From: Aureimonas ureilytica
GTDB lineage: Bacteria > Pseudomonadota > Alphaproteobacteria > Rhizobiales > Rhizobiaceae
DNA: 64,000 nucleotides
NCBI RefSeq assembly: GCF_001475935.1
Contig: NZ_LDQA01000015.1
Span: forward strand, 1-64,000
Direction of reading: 5' to 3'
The stretch's first letter is position 1. Each line of letters starts with the position of its first letter. A model generated the notes under the pieces. It did not search any database. It was not told where the DNA came from and saw only the letters and a program-made list of their open reading frames with translations. This document shows, piece after piece, positions 35,496 to 43,574 of this stretch. The translations under genes and the position numbers were made by a program.

Positions 35496-35752
35496 GATCA
35501 ACCTGCCTCGTTGCATGGGATGCCGCCGCGACCAGGGACGCCACACGCCTCCCGCTCCCTGTCGCAACGTCGCCGCCGACTCGCCAAAGCCTTGATTCGC
35601 TAGGGCTCGCCGAGGCGGAAGGGGGCTCCCTTCTTCTGGATGCAGGGATACTGGTGAGCCGTTTAAGGAGTTTGTCCGGCGAAGCTTCAAATGCACCGGA
35701 TCAGGTCAAGCGCAGGGGAGCCATGCGATATTGCAAGGGCTGGGCAGGTGTT

Positions 35753-36814
35753 TCAGCGCGTTGCCACTGCCGCGTCCGGCTCGGACGCCGTGTCCAGGAG
35801 AACCACCACGGAGAGACCGGGGGACAGCTCGTTCATCCGCGGCTGGCCGGGGTCGATGCGGATCCGCACGGGCACGCGCTGGGCGACCTTGGTGAAATTG
35901 CCCGTCGCGTTGTCGGGGCGCAGCACGGCGAATTCCGAGCCTGTCGCGGGCGCGAAACGCTCGATATGGCCGCTCATTTCCTGACCGCCGAACGCATCCA
36001 CCAGGAAGCGCACGGGCTGGCCGACCTGCATTCCGGGAAGCTGGGTTTCCTTGAAATTCGCCACGATCCAGATCGCGTCCGGCACGACGCTGGTGAGCTG
36101 TGTTCCGGCCTGCACATATTGGCCGACCTTGACGCCGACTTCGCCGAGCTGGCCGGCCTTGGGCGCGAGAATGCGCGTGTTGGCGAGATCGATCTCGGCG
36201 AGCTTCACGGCGGCCTCGGCATTGTCCACCGCCGCTTCCAGCGTCTGGCGGTTGACGATCACGGTTTGAAGATCCTGCCGGGCGACTTCGAGCTGCGCCT
36301 TGGCCTGATCGAGCGCGGCGGCGGCCTGGTTGTTCTGGCGCGTCGCGACATCGAGATCGCTGCCTGGCACATAGCCCTGGCGGGCCAGGGGCTGGACGCG
36401 GGCGAGACTGGCGCTGGCGGTTTCGGCCGCCGATTGCGCGCTCTTCACCGCCGCTTCGTTGGCCGCGATCTTGGCCAGACTCGACTGGCGCTGCTGCTGC
36501 GAATTGGCGAGCGCGGCCTTCTGGCCCGCAAGACCCGCGCGCGCCTGCGCCAGACGCTGATTGAAGATGCGATCGTCGATCCGCGCGATGAGCTGGCCCG
36601 CCTCCACCGTCTCATAGTCCTGCACCGGAACTTCGGCGACGATGCCGGCGAGCTGGGGCGCGATGACCGTCACCTGACCCCGGACATAGGCGTCGTTGGT
36701 GCGCTCCACGCTGGAGGCGAAGGGCGGCAGGCGCCAGGCATAGAGCGCCAGAAGAACGCCGGCGAGGCCGACGAGAAGAGCGACATAGGTGCCAAGAGAG
36801 CGAAAGATGCGCAT
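35753..36814 (-). CDS. HlyD/EmrA-type membrane fusion protein
   Basis: A 353-residue periplasmic adaptor for a multidrug pump. It has one N-terminal anchor (residues about 9-27), the lipoyl half-motif TNDAYVRGQVTVIAPQLAGIV, a long alpha-helical hairpin (about 95-200, rich in Gln and Ala) and the second lipoyl half TRILAPKAGQLGEVGVKVGQYV. The beta-barrel follows with WIVANFKETQLPGMQVGQPV. It lies 23 bases after the EmrB-like pump gene in the same unit. Together with an outer-membrane TolC, not seen here, they would form a tripartite exporter. Confidence 0.93.
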   Translation of the reverse strand: MRIFRSLGTYVALLVGLAGVLLALYAWRLPPFASSVERTNDAYVRGQVTVIAPQLAGIVAEVPVQDYETVEAGQLIARIDDRIFNQRLAQARAGLAGQKAALANSQQQRQSSLAKIAANEAAVKSAQSAAETASASLARVQPLARQGYVPGSDLDVATRQNNQAAAALDQAKAQLEVARQDLQTVIVNRQTLEAAVDNAEAAVKLAEIDLANTRILAPKAGQLGEVGVKVGQYVQAGTQLTSVVPDAIWIVANFKETQLPGMQVGQPVRFLVDAFGGQEMSGHIERFAPATGSEFAVLRPDNATGNFTKVAQRVPVRIRIDPGQPRMNELSPGLSVVVLLDTASEPDAAVATR

Positions 36815-36837
36815 GGGAAACGGGTCCGGGCGAAAGA

Positions 36838-38568
36838 TCAGGCGGAGGCCGGCGCGGGCGCAAGACGGGCGCGCAGTCCGTTGAAGGCCAGATGGAGAAG
36901 AAGAAAGGCAAGACCCATGGCTGCGAGCACCGCTGTCATGAGGAAAGCGTCGTTATAGGCAAGGATATTGGCCTCGCGCGTCGCTTGGCTGCCGAGCAGC
37001 GCCAGCCCTTCGGCCTGCCGCAGCACGGGGTCGGCGATGGTCGTGCGGTAGCTGTTGCCGAGCACCGCGATGCGCGCGGCCACGATCGGATCGGCCAGCG
37101 TGATGTTTTCCGCGATCTGGCTGGAATGGAACTTCTCGCGGATCGTGACGAAGGTGCGAAACAGCGAGGAGCCGATCGCCCCGCCGAGCGCCTGCGTCGT
37201 CAGGAAGATGATCAGGAAGGAGAGGATGTAGTTCATCCCCTTCTTCATGGCCGAGGCGAAGCCCTGCGCCATGGCGGGCGGCAGAAACAGAACGCCTGCC
37301 GCCGAAATGAGGCCTTGGCTCAGATACATCTGCTCGGGCCGGGTCAGCGAGGTCGCTCGGGCGTCCATGAGCGCGCCGGTGATCAGGAAAAGCAGCGCGA
37401 CGATATGGATGTAAGGCGCGCGGCCGGGTTTCAGGATGGAGGCGCAGACGAGGCCCGCCGTGACGCCCGAGCCGAGCATCACGAGATAGAGAACCACCAT
37501 CTGTTCGTTGCGCAGGCCGAGAACCTGGAAGAAGCCTGACGCGCCGCTCGTCTGCTCCGACAGAAGCAGGCGAAACAGAAGGATGACGCCGGCAAAGTGC
37601 AGCACCTCCTTGGAGGTGATCCAGCGCAGGTCCACCAGCGGATTGGTGCGGTTCAGCTCGATCACCGCCGCGACCGTGAGGCTCAGCGCGCCGGCGGCCA
37701 GCGCCCAGCCGATCCAGGGCGCTTCGAACCACCAGTCGAAGGGGCCGAGCGTCATGCCGATGGCGATGCAACCGAGCCCCAGAGCGATGAAGACATAGGA
37801 CACGATGTCGAGCGTCTCGATCACCGGCGTCTTGGGTGGCGAGTTGAGCGGCAGGAGACGGATGGCGCAGAAGCTCATCAACGCCATCGCCGTTTCCAGC
37901 ATGAAGAGCCCGTTCCAGTCGTCGATATCGAGCAAGGACGGCGAGATGAGGCGCGCCAGGGTGGGGGCGATGGCGGTGTTGGTGAGGGCCAGACTCATGC
38001 CGATGGACAGCTTCTTCTCGGGGGGGAAGCTTTCCAGCATGTAGAGAAAGGCGAGCGAGGACATGGGCGAGGCGGCCGCGCCCGCGAAGAAGCGGACCAC
38101 CAGCGCCGACTGGAGATCGTCCACGAACAGATGCAGCAGCGTCACCGTGACGAAGCCGGCGATCGCCCATTCGGCGAAGTTGCGCAGGCCGAACTGCGCG
38201 CGCAGCTTGGTCAGAAGCAGCGTGAGGCTGACATTGGGGGCCAGATAGGCCGCGCTCAGCCAGACGGTTTCGTTCACGGTCGCGCCGAGCGGACCCTGAA
38301 GCTGGTAGAGATTGGCGGTGATGAGGTTGAGGCCGAGACCTTGCGTGGCCGCGATCAGTGTCGAGGCCAGCATATAGAGCGCCATCATGGCGTGTGGCTT
38401 GCGCACATAGGGCGCGGGCGCGGGCATGGGCGCGCCGCGCCGGCGCGGCGGAGCCGCCGGGCCGCTGTCGGGTCTGGTGTCGGACGGGGCCGGGCCGCCG
38501 ATGGAGGCGGTCGGCTTCGTCGGCTCGACGTCCGGTTCGTTGCCACGAAGGGTTGCGCTATCCGCCAT
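36838..38568 (-). CDS. MFS multidrug transporter, DHA2 (EmrB-like) family
   Basis: A 576-residue 14-helix exporter of the DHA2 family. After about 55 disordered residues come the first helix (MMALYMLASTLIAATQGLGLNLI), the NETVWLSAAYLAPNVSLTLLLTKLRAQFG segment covering helix 2 and motif A, and the long loop of about 90 residues before the last helix. It pairs with the EmrA-like adaptor downstream. Its start overlaps the 3' end of the marR gene by 11 bases, so regulator and pump are co-transcribed. The exported compounds are unknown. Confidence 0.92.
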   Translation of the reverse strand: MADSATLRGNEPDVEPTKPTASIGGPAPSDTRPDSGPAAPPRRRGAPMPAPAPYVRKPHAMMALYMLASTLIAATQGLGLNLITANLYQLQGPLGATVNETVWLSAAYLAPNVSLTLLLTKLRAQFGLRNFAEWAIAGFVTVTLLHLFVDDLQSALVVRFFAGAAASPMSSLAFLYMLESFPPEKKLSIGMSLALTNTAIAPTLARLISPSLLDIDDWNGLFMLETAMALMSFCAIRLLPLNSPPKTPVIETLDIVSYVFIALGLGCIAIGMTLGPFDWWFEAPWIGWALAAGALSLTVAAVIELNRTNPLVDLRWITSKEVLHFAGVILLFRLLLSEQTSGASGFFQVLGLRNEQMVVLYLVMLGSGVTAGLVCASILKPGRAPYIHIVALLFLITGALMDARATSLTRPEQMYLSQGLISAAGVLFLPPAMAQGFASAMKKGMNYILSFLIIFLTTQALGGAIGSSLFRTFVTIREKFHSSQIAENITLADPIVAARIAVLGNSYRTTIADPVLRQAEGLALLGSQATREANILAYNDAFLMTAVLAAMGLAFLLLHLAFNGLRARLAPAPASA

Positions 38569-39034
38569 GGGTCCGATCCCGTTCGATGGCGTCCGACACC
38601 AGATGCAGAACCTTCAGGGCCGTCTGCATGTCGGCCTCCGGGACGTGGCGCAGGATGAGATCGCGCAGCTCATGCGAGATGCCCGAAACGACGGCGGCGG
38701 TTTCCGCGCCATGCGCGGTCAGCTCGATGCGCTTCAGACGCCGGTCTCCCGGCACTGGTGTGCGCCGCACGAGGCCTTGCTGCTCCATCCCGTCGAGAAG
38801 GCGCACGACCGTGGGTCCTTCCAGTTCCAGATCCTCGGCGAGTTCCCGCTGGGTCATCGGCTGGCGGCTGAGCGCGGCGAGCGCGCGGGCGCGGGGATAG
38901 GTGAGCCCACGCGCCACGACCCGCGCGTTGAAGCGGGTGCGCAGCTTGCGCGCCGTCTTGACCAGCGTTTCCGCAAAGGCGGCCTTCAGGTCGGCGGGCG
39001 CGAGTTGGAGATCAGCCTGTTCCATATCCCTCAT
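38558..39034 (-). CDS. MarR family repressor of the adjacent efflux operon
   Basis: A 158-residue winged-helix protein. Recognition residues fall in TQRELAEDLELEGPTVVRLLDGMEQQGLV, with the wing RTPVPGDRRLKRI. It is the first gene of the marR-emrB-emrA minus-strand unit, a classical arrangement in which the repressor controls its own pump. An in-frame ATG nine bases downstream (39025), preceded closely by GAGGG, is an alternative start. The AT-rich region upstream contains an imperfect dyad that may be its operator. Confidence 0.9.
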   Translation of the reverse strand: MRDMEQADLQLAPADLKAAFAETLVKTARKLRTRFNARVVARGLTYPRARALAALSRQPMTQRELAEDLELEGPTVVRLLDGMEQQGLVRRTPVPGDRRLKRIELTAHGAETAAVVSGISHELRDLILRHVPEADMQTALKVLHLVSDAIERDRTHGG

Positions 39035-39052
39035 ATAGATAGGGGGCTCTTA

Positions 39053-39068
39053 ATAAGCTATATATTAT
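39053..39068. promoter_or_regulatory. AT-rich imperfect dyad, possible MarR operator
   Basis: ATAAGCTA/TATATTAT at 39053-39068 is an imperfect dyad in an AT island that stands out from the GC-rich surroundings, between marR and the divergent Rdx gene. It probably holds one or both promoters. Confidence 0.3.
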
Positions 39069-39215
39069 TTACGAAAAGCATTGGAATCGATCGGCGGGAC
39101 GGCATGGTCCGGGCAATTGACGACACGTCGCCCGAGCCGGCACAAAGGTCGCAGCCCCCGCGAGCGGTTGGTTCAATCGCCCGATGAAACGCCGACGATC
39201 GAAGGAAAGCGCCCG

Positions 39216-39509
39216 ATGTCCGATCTCGCTCCCACGCCCGGTCCCCGCGTCTCGATTCGCTACTGCACCCAGTGCCAGTGGCTCCTGCGCGCGGCCTGGC
39301 TAGCGCAGGAGCTTCTCTCCACGTTCGGACCCGACCTCGGCGAGGTGGCGCTGGTGCCGGGCACCGGCGGCGTGTTCGAGATTCATTGCGACGGGCAACA
39401 GGTCTGGGAGCGCAAGGCCGATGGCGGCTTTCCCGAGGCGAAGGTCTTGAAGCAAAGGGTACGCGACGTCATCGACCCTGAGCGAAGCCTCGGCCATAGC
39501 GACCGCTGA
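39216..39509 (+). CDS. SelT/SelW/SelH (Rdx) family redox protein
   Basis: A 97-residue thioredoxin-like protein with the redox motif Cys17-Thr-Gln-Cys20 in IRYCTQCQW. The rest matches the family: RAAWLAQELLSTF, LVPGTGGVFEI, DGQQVWERKADGGFPEAKVLKQ and an RDVIDPERSLGHSD end. Both redox positions are ordinary cysteines, so no selenocysteine is needed. The role is unknown, probably a thiol redox function. The ATG at 39216 has GAAGGAAAG upstream; the earlier in-frame start adds unrelated residues. Confidence 0.92.
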   Translation: MSDLAPTPGPRVSIRYCTQCQWLLRAAWLAQELLSTFGPDLGEVALVPGTGGVFEIHCDGQQVWERKADGGFPEAKVLKQRVRDVIDPERSLGHSDR

Positions 39510-39539
39510 ACGGGCCGAGTCCGTCTTTGAAACAAGAAA

Positions 39540-39569
39540 GGCCGTGCTCCCGCTGGCGGAAGCACGGCC
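39540..39569 (-). terminator. Hairpin between convergent Rdx and DUF1236 genes
   Basis: A 9-bp perfect outer stem (39540-39548 with 39561-39569) extends inwards by four more pairs after one mismatch. On the minus strand it is followed by a T-rich TTTCTTGTTTC, so it most likely ends the DUF1236 transcript. Confidence 0.65.
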
Positions 39570-39605
39570 CCTGATGGTCAGAAGACGAGGGCTGCCGCGC
39601 GGGGC

Positions 39606-40040
39606 TCAGCGCTCGACATAGGCGACCACGCGGCGGTCGGCCTTGGAGACGATCACCGGACGATCGTTGGTGTAGAAATAGACATAGTCCGGGTTGGACG
39701 GCACGGGCGTCAGCGTCACGGTTTCGGGCACCACATAGCCCGTCTTCACGTCGCCCTGCACGACGACCGGGTTGACCGGATTGGCGACGACATATTGCTG
39801 CACGTCGTCCGGGGCCGAGGCCGCGCCGCCGATCACCGTGCCCGCGACGCCGCCAACGACGGCCCCGACCGGGCCACCCACCAGCGCGCCCGCGACGGCT
39901 CCAGCGCCTGTGCCGGCCAGCGTGCCCGCTGCGCGCTCGCCATCGCTCTTGGGTTCGGTCGTGGTGACCACCGTGGTCTGAGCCAGAGCGGGGCCGGCGA
40001 GCAGTGCCAGGGCGGCGGAAGCGAGAATGATCTTACGCAT
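39606..40040 (-). CDS. Exported DUF1236-like protein with glycine zipper
   Basis: A 144-residue protein with a signal peptide (residues 1-20, cleavage after ALA-Q). A glycine-zipper segment follows at about 38-75 (GAGAVAGALVGGPVGAVVGG), which could insert into a membrane or oligomerise. The C-terminal domain (YVVPETVTLTPVP, then YVYFYTNDRPVIVSKADRRVVAYV) matches DUF1236, a family common in rhizobia and of unknown function. It probably acts in the cell envelope. Confidence 0.87.
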   Translation of the reverse strand: MRKIILASAALALLAGPALAQTTVVTTTEPKSDGERAAGTLAGTGAGAVAGALVGGPVGAVVGGVAGTVIGGAASAPDDVQQYVVANPVNPVVVQGDVKTGYVVPETVTLTPVPSNPDYVYFYTNDRPVIVSKADRRVVAYVER

Positions 40041-40156
40041 GATATGGTATCCTTAAAGGTCCCTCGGCGGCCACAATGGCGGGACAGCCTGTTCCGTTCC
40101 CGCCGCCCCGCAGCAAAAGATGCTGCCGGGCGCAAAAGATGCGGATGGGAGGAAAA

Positions 40157-40513
40157 TCAGCGATCCTCGGCCACCGCGATACGCACCTTGTCGGGATAGA
40201 AGGCGAGGTGGCCGGCGATGGCGCGGGCCGCTTCCTTGGGCTGCTCGTAGCTCCAGACGGCGTTCTGTGCGGCATAGCCCTCGGCCGAGATCGACCAGTA
40301 GCGCGCCTCGCCCTTGTGCGGGCAGGTCGTGGTCCGGTCGCTGTCCTGGAAGAAGGCCATCTCCACATCCTCGCGCGGAATGTAATAGACGGGTTCGCGC
40401 GTGCCTTCGATCAGCTTTAGCGCCCGCTTGGTGCTGCCGATCACCGCGTCGTGGAACAGGATCTGCACGGCGCGCGGCTCGGGTTCGATGCGGATGGCCG
40501 GGGTCTGGGGCAT
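40157..40513 (-). CDS. DUF427 domain protein
   Basis: A 118-residue protein with the DUF427 pattern: AVQILFHDAVIGSTKRALKL, PVYYIPREDV, the TTCPHKGEARYWSI core with conserved Cys-Pro-His-Lys-Gly, and AVWSYEQPKEAARAI near the end. The fold is a small beta barrel and the function is not known. The ATG at 40513 has an AAGGGA site and gives normal length; the longer frame upstream overlaps the divergent sigma-factor promoter region. It is divergent from the ECF sigma gene. Confidence 0.9.
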   Translation of the reverse strand: MPQTPAIRIEPEPRAVQILFHDAVIGSTKRALKLIEGTREPVYYIPREDVEMAFFQDSDRTTTCPHKGEARYWSISAEGYAAQNAVWSYEQPKEAARAIAGHLAFYPDKVRIAVAEDR

Positions 40514-40673
40514 GGCGGGTCTCCCTTGAAAGAGGTCGAGCGGTTGTTTCCTGAACGAAAATAAGCGGGCGTCATGGCGTCGGGTTCCCTGCGGGTGACG
40601 CCCGATCGATGCTCCCCCGATTGACAAGCGGCGGCCGGACCTGTTCGGTGCGCCCGCTCGCCGGAGGAGACGG

Positions 40674-41246
40674 ATGCCGCCACGATCCATGCCGAACACC
40701 TCTCGCGATCATCTCGCCCGCCGGCTCAATGCTGTGGCGGAGGGAGACCGCGAAGCGCTGCGCGACGTCTATGATCTGACCTCCGCGAAGCTTTTCGGCG
40801 TGTGCCTGCGTATCTTGAACGACAGGGTCGAGGCGGAAGACGTTCTGCAGGACGTCTATGTCACGGTCTGGCACAAGGCAGGGCGCTTCGACGCGGAGCG
40901 GGCCAGCCCGATCACCTGGCTGGCGACGATCGCGCGCAACCGCGCCATCGACCGGCTGCGGGCGCTCGGGCCGGCGCGTGCCGTGGCGAGGGATCTGGAC
41001 GCGGCCGAGGCCGTGGCCGACGAGACGCCCGACGCGCTGGCTCAGCTGGAAGCGTCGGACGAGGCGGCGCGGCTGAAGAGCTGCCTCGAAGAGCTGGAAG
41101 GGCGCGCCCGATCAGCCATTCTGGGCGCCTTTTTCGGAGGGCGCACCTATGACGATTTGGCTTGCGAAGCGGGCGTTCCGCTCGGCACGATGAAGAGCAC
41201 GATCAGGCGCGGCCTGATCCGATTGAAGGGATGTTTGGGCGAATGA
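40674..41246 (+). CDS. ECF-type RNA polymerase sigma factor
   Basis: A 190-residue extracytoplasmic-function sigma factor. Region 2 runs over about residues 25-95 (LRDVYDLTSAKLFGVCLRIL, EAEDVLQDVYVTVWHKAGRFD, WLATIARNRAIDRLRAL). Region 4 is at about 130-185 and ends TYDDLACEAGVPLGTMKSTIRRGLIRLKGCL. The ATG at 40674 follows a strong GGAGGAGA. Its stop overlaps the anti-sigma start as ATGA, giving a regulator/inhibitor pair of the SigK-RskA type. It may control the fasciclin gene downstream, as SigK does for such proteins in mycobacteria; that comparison is inference. Confidence 0.94.
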   Translation: MPPRSMPNTSRDHLARRLNAVAEGDREALRDVYDLTSAKLFGVCLRILNDRVEAEDVLQDVYVTVWHKAGRFDAERASPITWLATIARNRAIDRLRALGPARAVARDLDAAEAVADETPDALAQLEASDEAARLKSCLEELEGRARSAILGAFFGGRTYDDLACEAGVPLGTMKSTIRRGLIRLKGCLGE

Positions 41247-41992
41247 AGGACGGCGAGGCCGATCGCGGCGGCGAGGACGGTGGAGAGAACTGGCTGGCGG
41301 CGGAATACGCGCTCGGCGTTCTGCCCGCGCCCGATCGCCTGCGCGCCGAGCGTCTCGCCCGGCAGAACCTGAGCTTCGCCGCCGAGGTGGAGGGCTGGGA
41401 ACGCCGGCTCGCGCCGCTGGGCGAGGCGATCCGTCCGCAAACCCCGCCCGCCGCGCTTTGGGCCGCGATCGAGCGCGAGTTGCCAGCGCCTCGCCCCGTG
41501 CCCCGGCCCGTTCCGCAGCCGGCCCCCGGCGCACGCGTGGAGCGCCTGGTCGCGCCCGTCTGGCGCTGGTTCGCGCTCGGCTCCACCGGGCTTCTGGCGG
41601 CGAGCCTTGCGGCCATCACGCTGCTCGTCACCGCGCCCGCGCCCATGCCCGCCATGATGGCCTCCGTCGCGTCCGCTGACGGCGCGTCGCTGGTCACGGC
41701 CGTCTTCGATCCGGCCAGTGGCCACGCCATGCTCATGCCCGCCGACATGACCATGCCCGAGGGGCGCGTGCCCGAACTCTGGCTGATTCCAGACGGGAAG
41801 CCGCCGATCTCGCTCGGCCTTCTCCAGCCCGGCCGGTCCCTGCGCATCGAGTTGCCCCGCAGCGATATGTCGGAAGGCATGATGAAGCGCGGCGGAGTCA
41901 CGCTCGCCATCTCGGCCGAGCCCGAGGGCGGCTCGCCGACGGGCCAGCCGACCGGCCCGGTCATGGGCACGGGCGCGCTGCGCTCGGTCTGA
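41243..41992 (+). CDS. Membrane anti-sigma factor (RskA-like)
   Basis: A 249-residue single-pass protein. The cytoplasmic part (residues 1-105) has ENWLAAEYALGVLPAPDR and the FAAEVEGWERRLAPL helix typical of anti-sigma-K factors, then a Pro-rich linker. One transmembrane helix lies at about 110-130 and the periplasmic domain ends in the RskA pattern ADMTMPEGRVPELWLIPDGKPPISLGLL. It should hold the upstream sigma factor inactive until a periplasmic signal triggers release or proteolysis. The start overlaps the sigma stop codon. Confidence 0.92.
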   Translation: MKDGEADRGGEDGGENWLAAEYALGVLPAPDRLRAERLARQNLSFAAEVEGWERRLAPLGEAIRPQTPPAALWAAIERELPAPRPVPRPVPQPAPGARVERLVAPVWRWFALGSTGLLAASLAAITLLVTAPAPMPAMMASVASADGASLVTAVFDPASGHAMLMPADMTMPEGRVPELWLIPDGKPPISLGLLQPGRSLRIELPRSDMSEGMMKRGGVTLAISAEPEGGSPTGQPTGPVMGTGALRSV

Positions 41993-42008
41993 GAGACTGT
42001 TTGGAGTT

Positions 42009-42034
42009 CCGCCGGGTCGGCCCGGCGGTGCTTT
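42009..42034 (+). terminator. Terminator after the anti-sigma gene
   Basis: An 8-bp perfect stem CCGCCGGG/CCCGGCGG with a TCGG loop is followed by TGCTTTT. Confidence 0.65.
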
Positions 42035-42112
42035 TCGCTCAAGCCTTCGTTGTCGATGTCAGCCGATGCCGGCCATGGACGGGCACCGGCAACGATGCCC
42101 GGCGGCAACAAG

Positions 42113-42152
42113 ACCGGGTGGACCGACCCGAAGGGGTCTGTCCCGGTTTTTA
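42113..42152 (+). other. Second hairpin with T-run
   Basis: ACCGGG at 42113-42118 pairs with CCCGGT at 42142-42147, with an inner GACCC/GGGTC pairing across a bulge, followed by TTTTT. It may be a back-up terminator or part of the fasciclin leader. Confidence 0.45.
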
Positions 42153-42361
42153 AGTCGGCGCACGCCCTTTCGACCCAACGATAAGCCGGCGGAACGCAGC
42201 CGGTTTGTTGGCAGGTGCCCGATGTCGGAAGACCGGCCCATCGCTCCGAAAAAAACGTCACGAAAAAAATGTCCGCGCCCCTGCATCCGCCGCACCGTCT
42301 CGCCTCGTAGCTCTGCCCGACCCCGCCGGAACAAGGCGGGACGCTTCAGGGGAGACTATCC

Positions 42362-42937
42362 ATGATCCGCAAGTCCTTCGCCGTCCTGCTCGTCGCCGCT
42401 TCGCTGGGCGTGTCGGGCGCAGCCCTCGCACAGTCGCCCGTCATGGTCGGCGGCGCGCCGATGTATGCCAATAAGACGATCGCCCAGAACGCGCCCGAAG
42501 CGCCGAACCTCACGACACTGGTCGCCGCCGTGAAGGCCGCCGGCCTTGTCGATACGCTCGCGTCCAAGGGTCCGTTCACCGTCTTCGCGCCCACCAACGA
42601 CGCCTTCGGCAAGCTGCCCAAGGGCACGGTGGAAACGCTGGTGAAGCCGGAGAACAAGGCGACCCTCACCAAGATCCTGACCTATCACGTCGTGGCCGGC
42701 GACTATTCGGCCGAGCGCCTGATGCGCGAAGCGCGCCGCAATGGCGGCGAGGTTCGTTTGAAGACCGTGGAAGGCGAGCCGCTGACCGTGAAGCTCTCCG
42801 GCAAGAAGCTCACCGTGATCGACCGCACCGGCAAGAGCGCCGCCATCCAGACGCCCGATGTGAAGCAGTCCAACGGCGTGGTGCATGTGATCGGCTCGGT
42901 GCTGATGCCCAAGATGAAGGCGGCCAAGGGCGCCTGA
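42362..42937 (+). CDS. Exported fasciclin (FAS1) domain protein
   Basis: A 191-residue secreted protein. The signal peptide covers residues 1-23 (AVLLVAASLGVSGAALA). A single FAS1 domain spans about 48-188. H1 is TVFAPTNDAFGKLP; LTYHVVAGDYSAERL follows, and the H2-like NGVVHVIGSVLMP closes the domain. FAS1 domains act in surface adhesion; rhizobial members are linked to symbiosis (Nex18) and mycobacterial ones (MPT70/83) to SigK control. Its place after the sigma/anti-sigma pair suggests it may be a target. Confidence 0.94.
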   Translation: MIRKSFAVLLVAASLGVSGAALAQSPVMVGGAPMYANKTIAQNAPEAPNLTTLVAAVKAAGLVDTLASKGPFTVFAPTNDAFGKLPKGTVETLVKPENKATLTKILTYHVVAGDYSAERLMREARRNGGEVRLKTVEGEPLTVKLSGKKLTVIDRTGKSAAIQTPDVKQSNGVVHVIGSVLMPKMKAAKGA

Positions 42938-42961
42938 TCGTTCGATCTTTGACCGCATGAC

Positions 42962-42993
42962 AAGGCCCGGACGCCAGCGTCCGGGCCTTTTTC
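42962..42993 (+). terminator. Intrinsic terminator after the fasciclin gene
   Basis: A 12-bp perfect stem (42962-42973 with 42978-42989) has a CCAG loop and a TTTTT-containing tail. Confidence 0.9.
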
Positions 42994-43037
42994 GTCGGCG
43001 GGGCGACGGCGCGCTCTTTTCCCGCTAGAGAGGGCCG

Positions 43038-43090
43038 AGATCGTCTAGCAAAACCTCCAGCCGACCCCGCGAGATATTGTTAGACGCTCT
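43038..43090. repeat. Dispersed inverted-repeat element, short copy
   Basis: The left end (43038-43057) and right end (43071-43090) match the ends of the element at 14982-15144. Here the ends are separated by only 13 bases (CAGCCGACCCCGC), which match the inner flank of the right end in the long copy. It looks like an internally deleted relative. It lies just ahead of a small membrane protein gene. Confidence 0.65.
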
Positions 43091-43109
43091 GAGGGCACCG
43101 GCGGCGCGC

Positions 43110-43268
43110 ATGAACAAGATCTTCTCCTTTCTCATCATCCTCGTGATGGCCTTCCACATCTGGCGTCCGCTCGGCTGGCCGGGCCTGCGTCGGCGCGGCG
43201 ATTTCTGGAAGATCGCGATTGCCGCCATGATCCTGTTCGGCCTCGACGTGGTGCTGCGCCCGCATTGA
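43110..43268 (+). CDS. Small membrane protein, 52 residues
   Basis: A 52-residue protein with two hydrophobic stretches: IFSFLIILVMAFHIW (about 4-18) and WKIAIAAMILFGLDVVL (about 33-49). A basic loop (PGLRRRGDF) lies between them, suggesting a two-helix hairpin in the inner membrane. I do not recognise the family with certainty. Its start falls 20 bases after the short repeat element, so the element may influence its expression. No adjacent partner is evident. Confidence 0.65.
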   Translation: MNKIFSFLIILVMAFHIWRPLGWPGLRRRGDFWKIAIAAMILFGLDVVLRPH

Positions 43269-43574
43269 AGACCTCGCCTGCCACGATCACGAAAAAGCTT
43301 CGATGCGGTGGGAAGGCGCGACGAGGCGAACCGCTCAAATACCCGAATCGCTCGGGTGGCTGACGGATTTGCTCACCGGGGCTCGCTCGTGTAGAGCACC
43401 GGGCTTCGTCGCTTGTCGGCGCTGGAGGGGCCGCGTATTCGCGGAGTTCGTTTGGGACGGGGCTTCGCCTCGCCCCGAGAGACCGCGAATGACCGTATCC
43501 CCCGGCGCGGACCATCGCCATGTCTTGTCGGCTTCCCGCCGGCGAGCCGTCCCACCAGACTGCAAGGGCTTCTC
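43269..43574 (+). other. 306-bp gap before murA
   Basis: The murA frame is open through part of it, but the translation has no family similarity. Short stems such as CCGCG-TATT-CGCGG at 43431-43444 are present. The murA promoter is expected here; no clear consensus was found. Confidence 0.4.

Larger units (their letters stand above)
41993..42361 (+). other. 369-bp non-coding gap between anti-sigma and fasciclin genes
   Basis: Two hairpins with T-runs (42009-42034 and 42113-42152) occupy the first half. The second half contains two A-runs (about 42248-42270) and should carry the promoter of the fasciclin gene. A short plus frame at 42066-42365 is Arg/Pro-rich without family similarity and is not called. 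Confidence 0.5.

Noticed and set aside
32415-35603. 1062-residue plus-strand frame across fhuD and the chemotaxis receptor
   Set aside because: It crosses the terminator and promoter regions of minus-strand genes and mirrors their codons. It is not a gene.
42066-42365. 99-residue frame between anti-sigma and fasciclin genes
   Set aside because: Arg/Pro-rich, no family similarity, overlaps a hairpin with a T-run, and runs into the fasciclin start without a sensible ribosome site.
43269-43574. Possible small RNA or tRNA before murA
   Set aside because: Short stems exist, but no cloverleaf, promoter or terminator could be put together.
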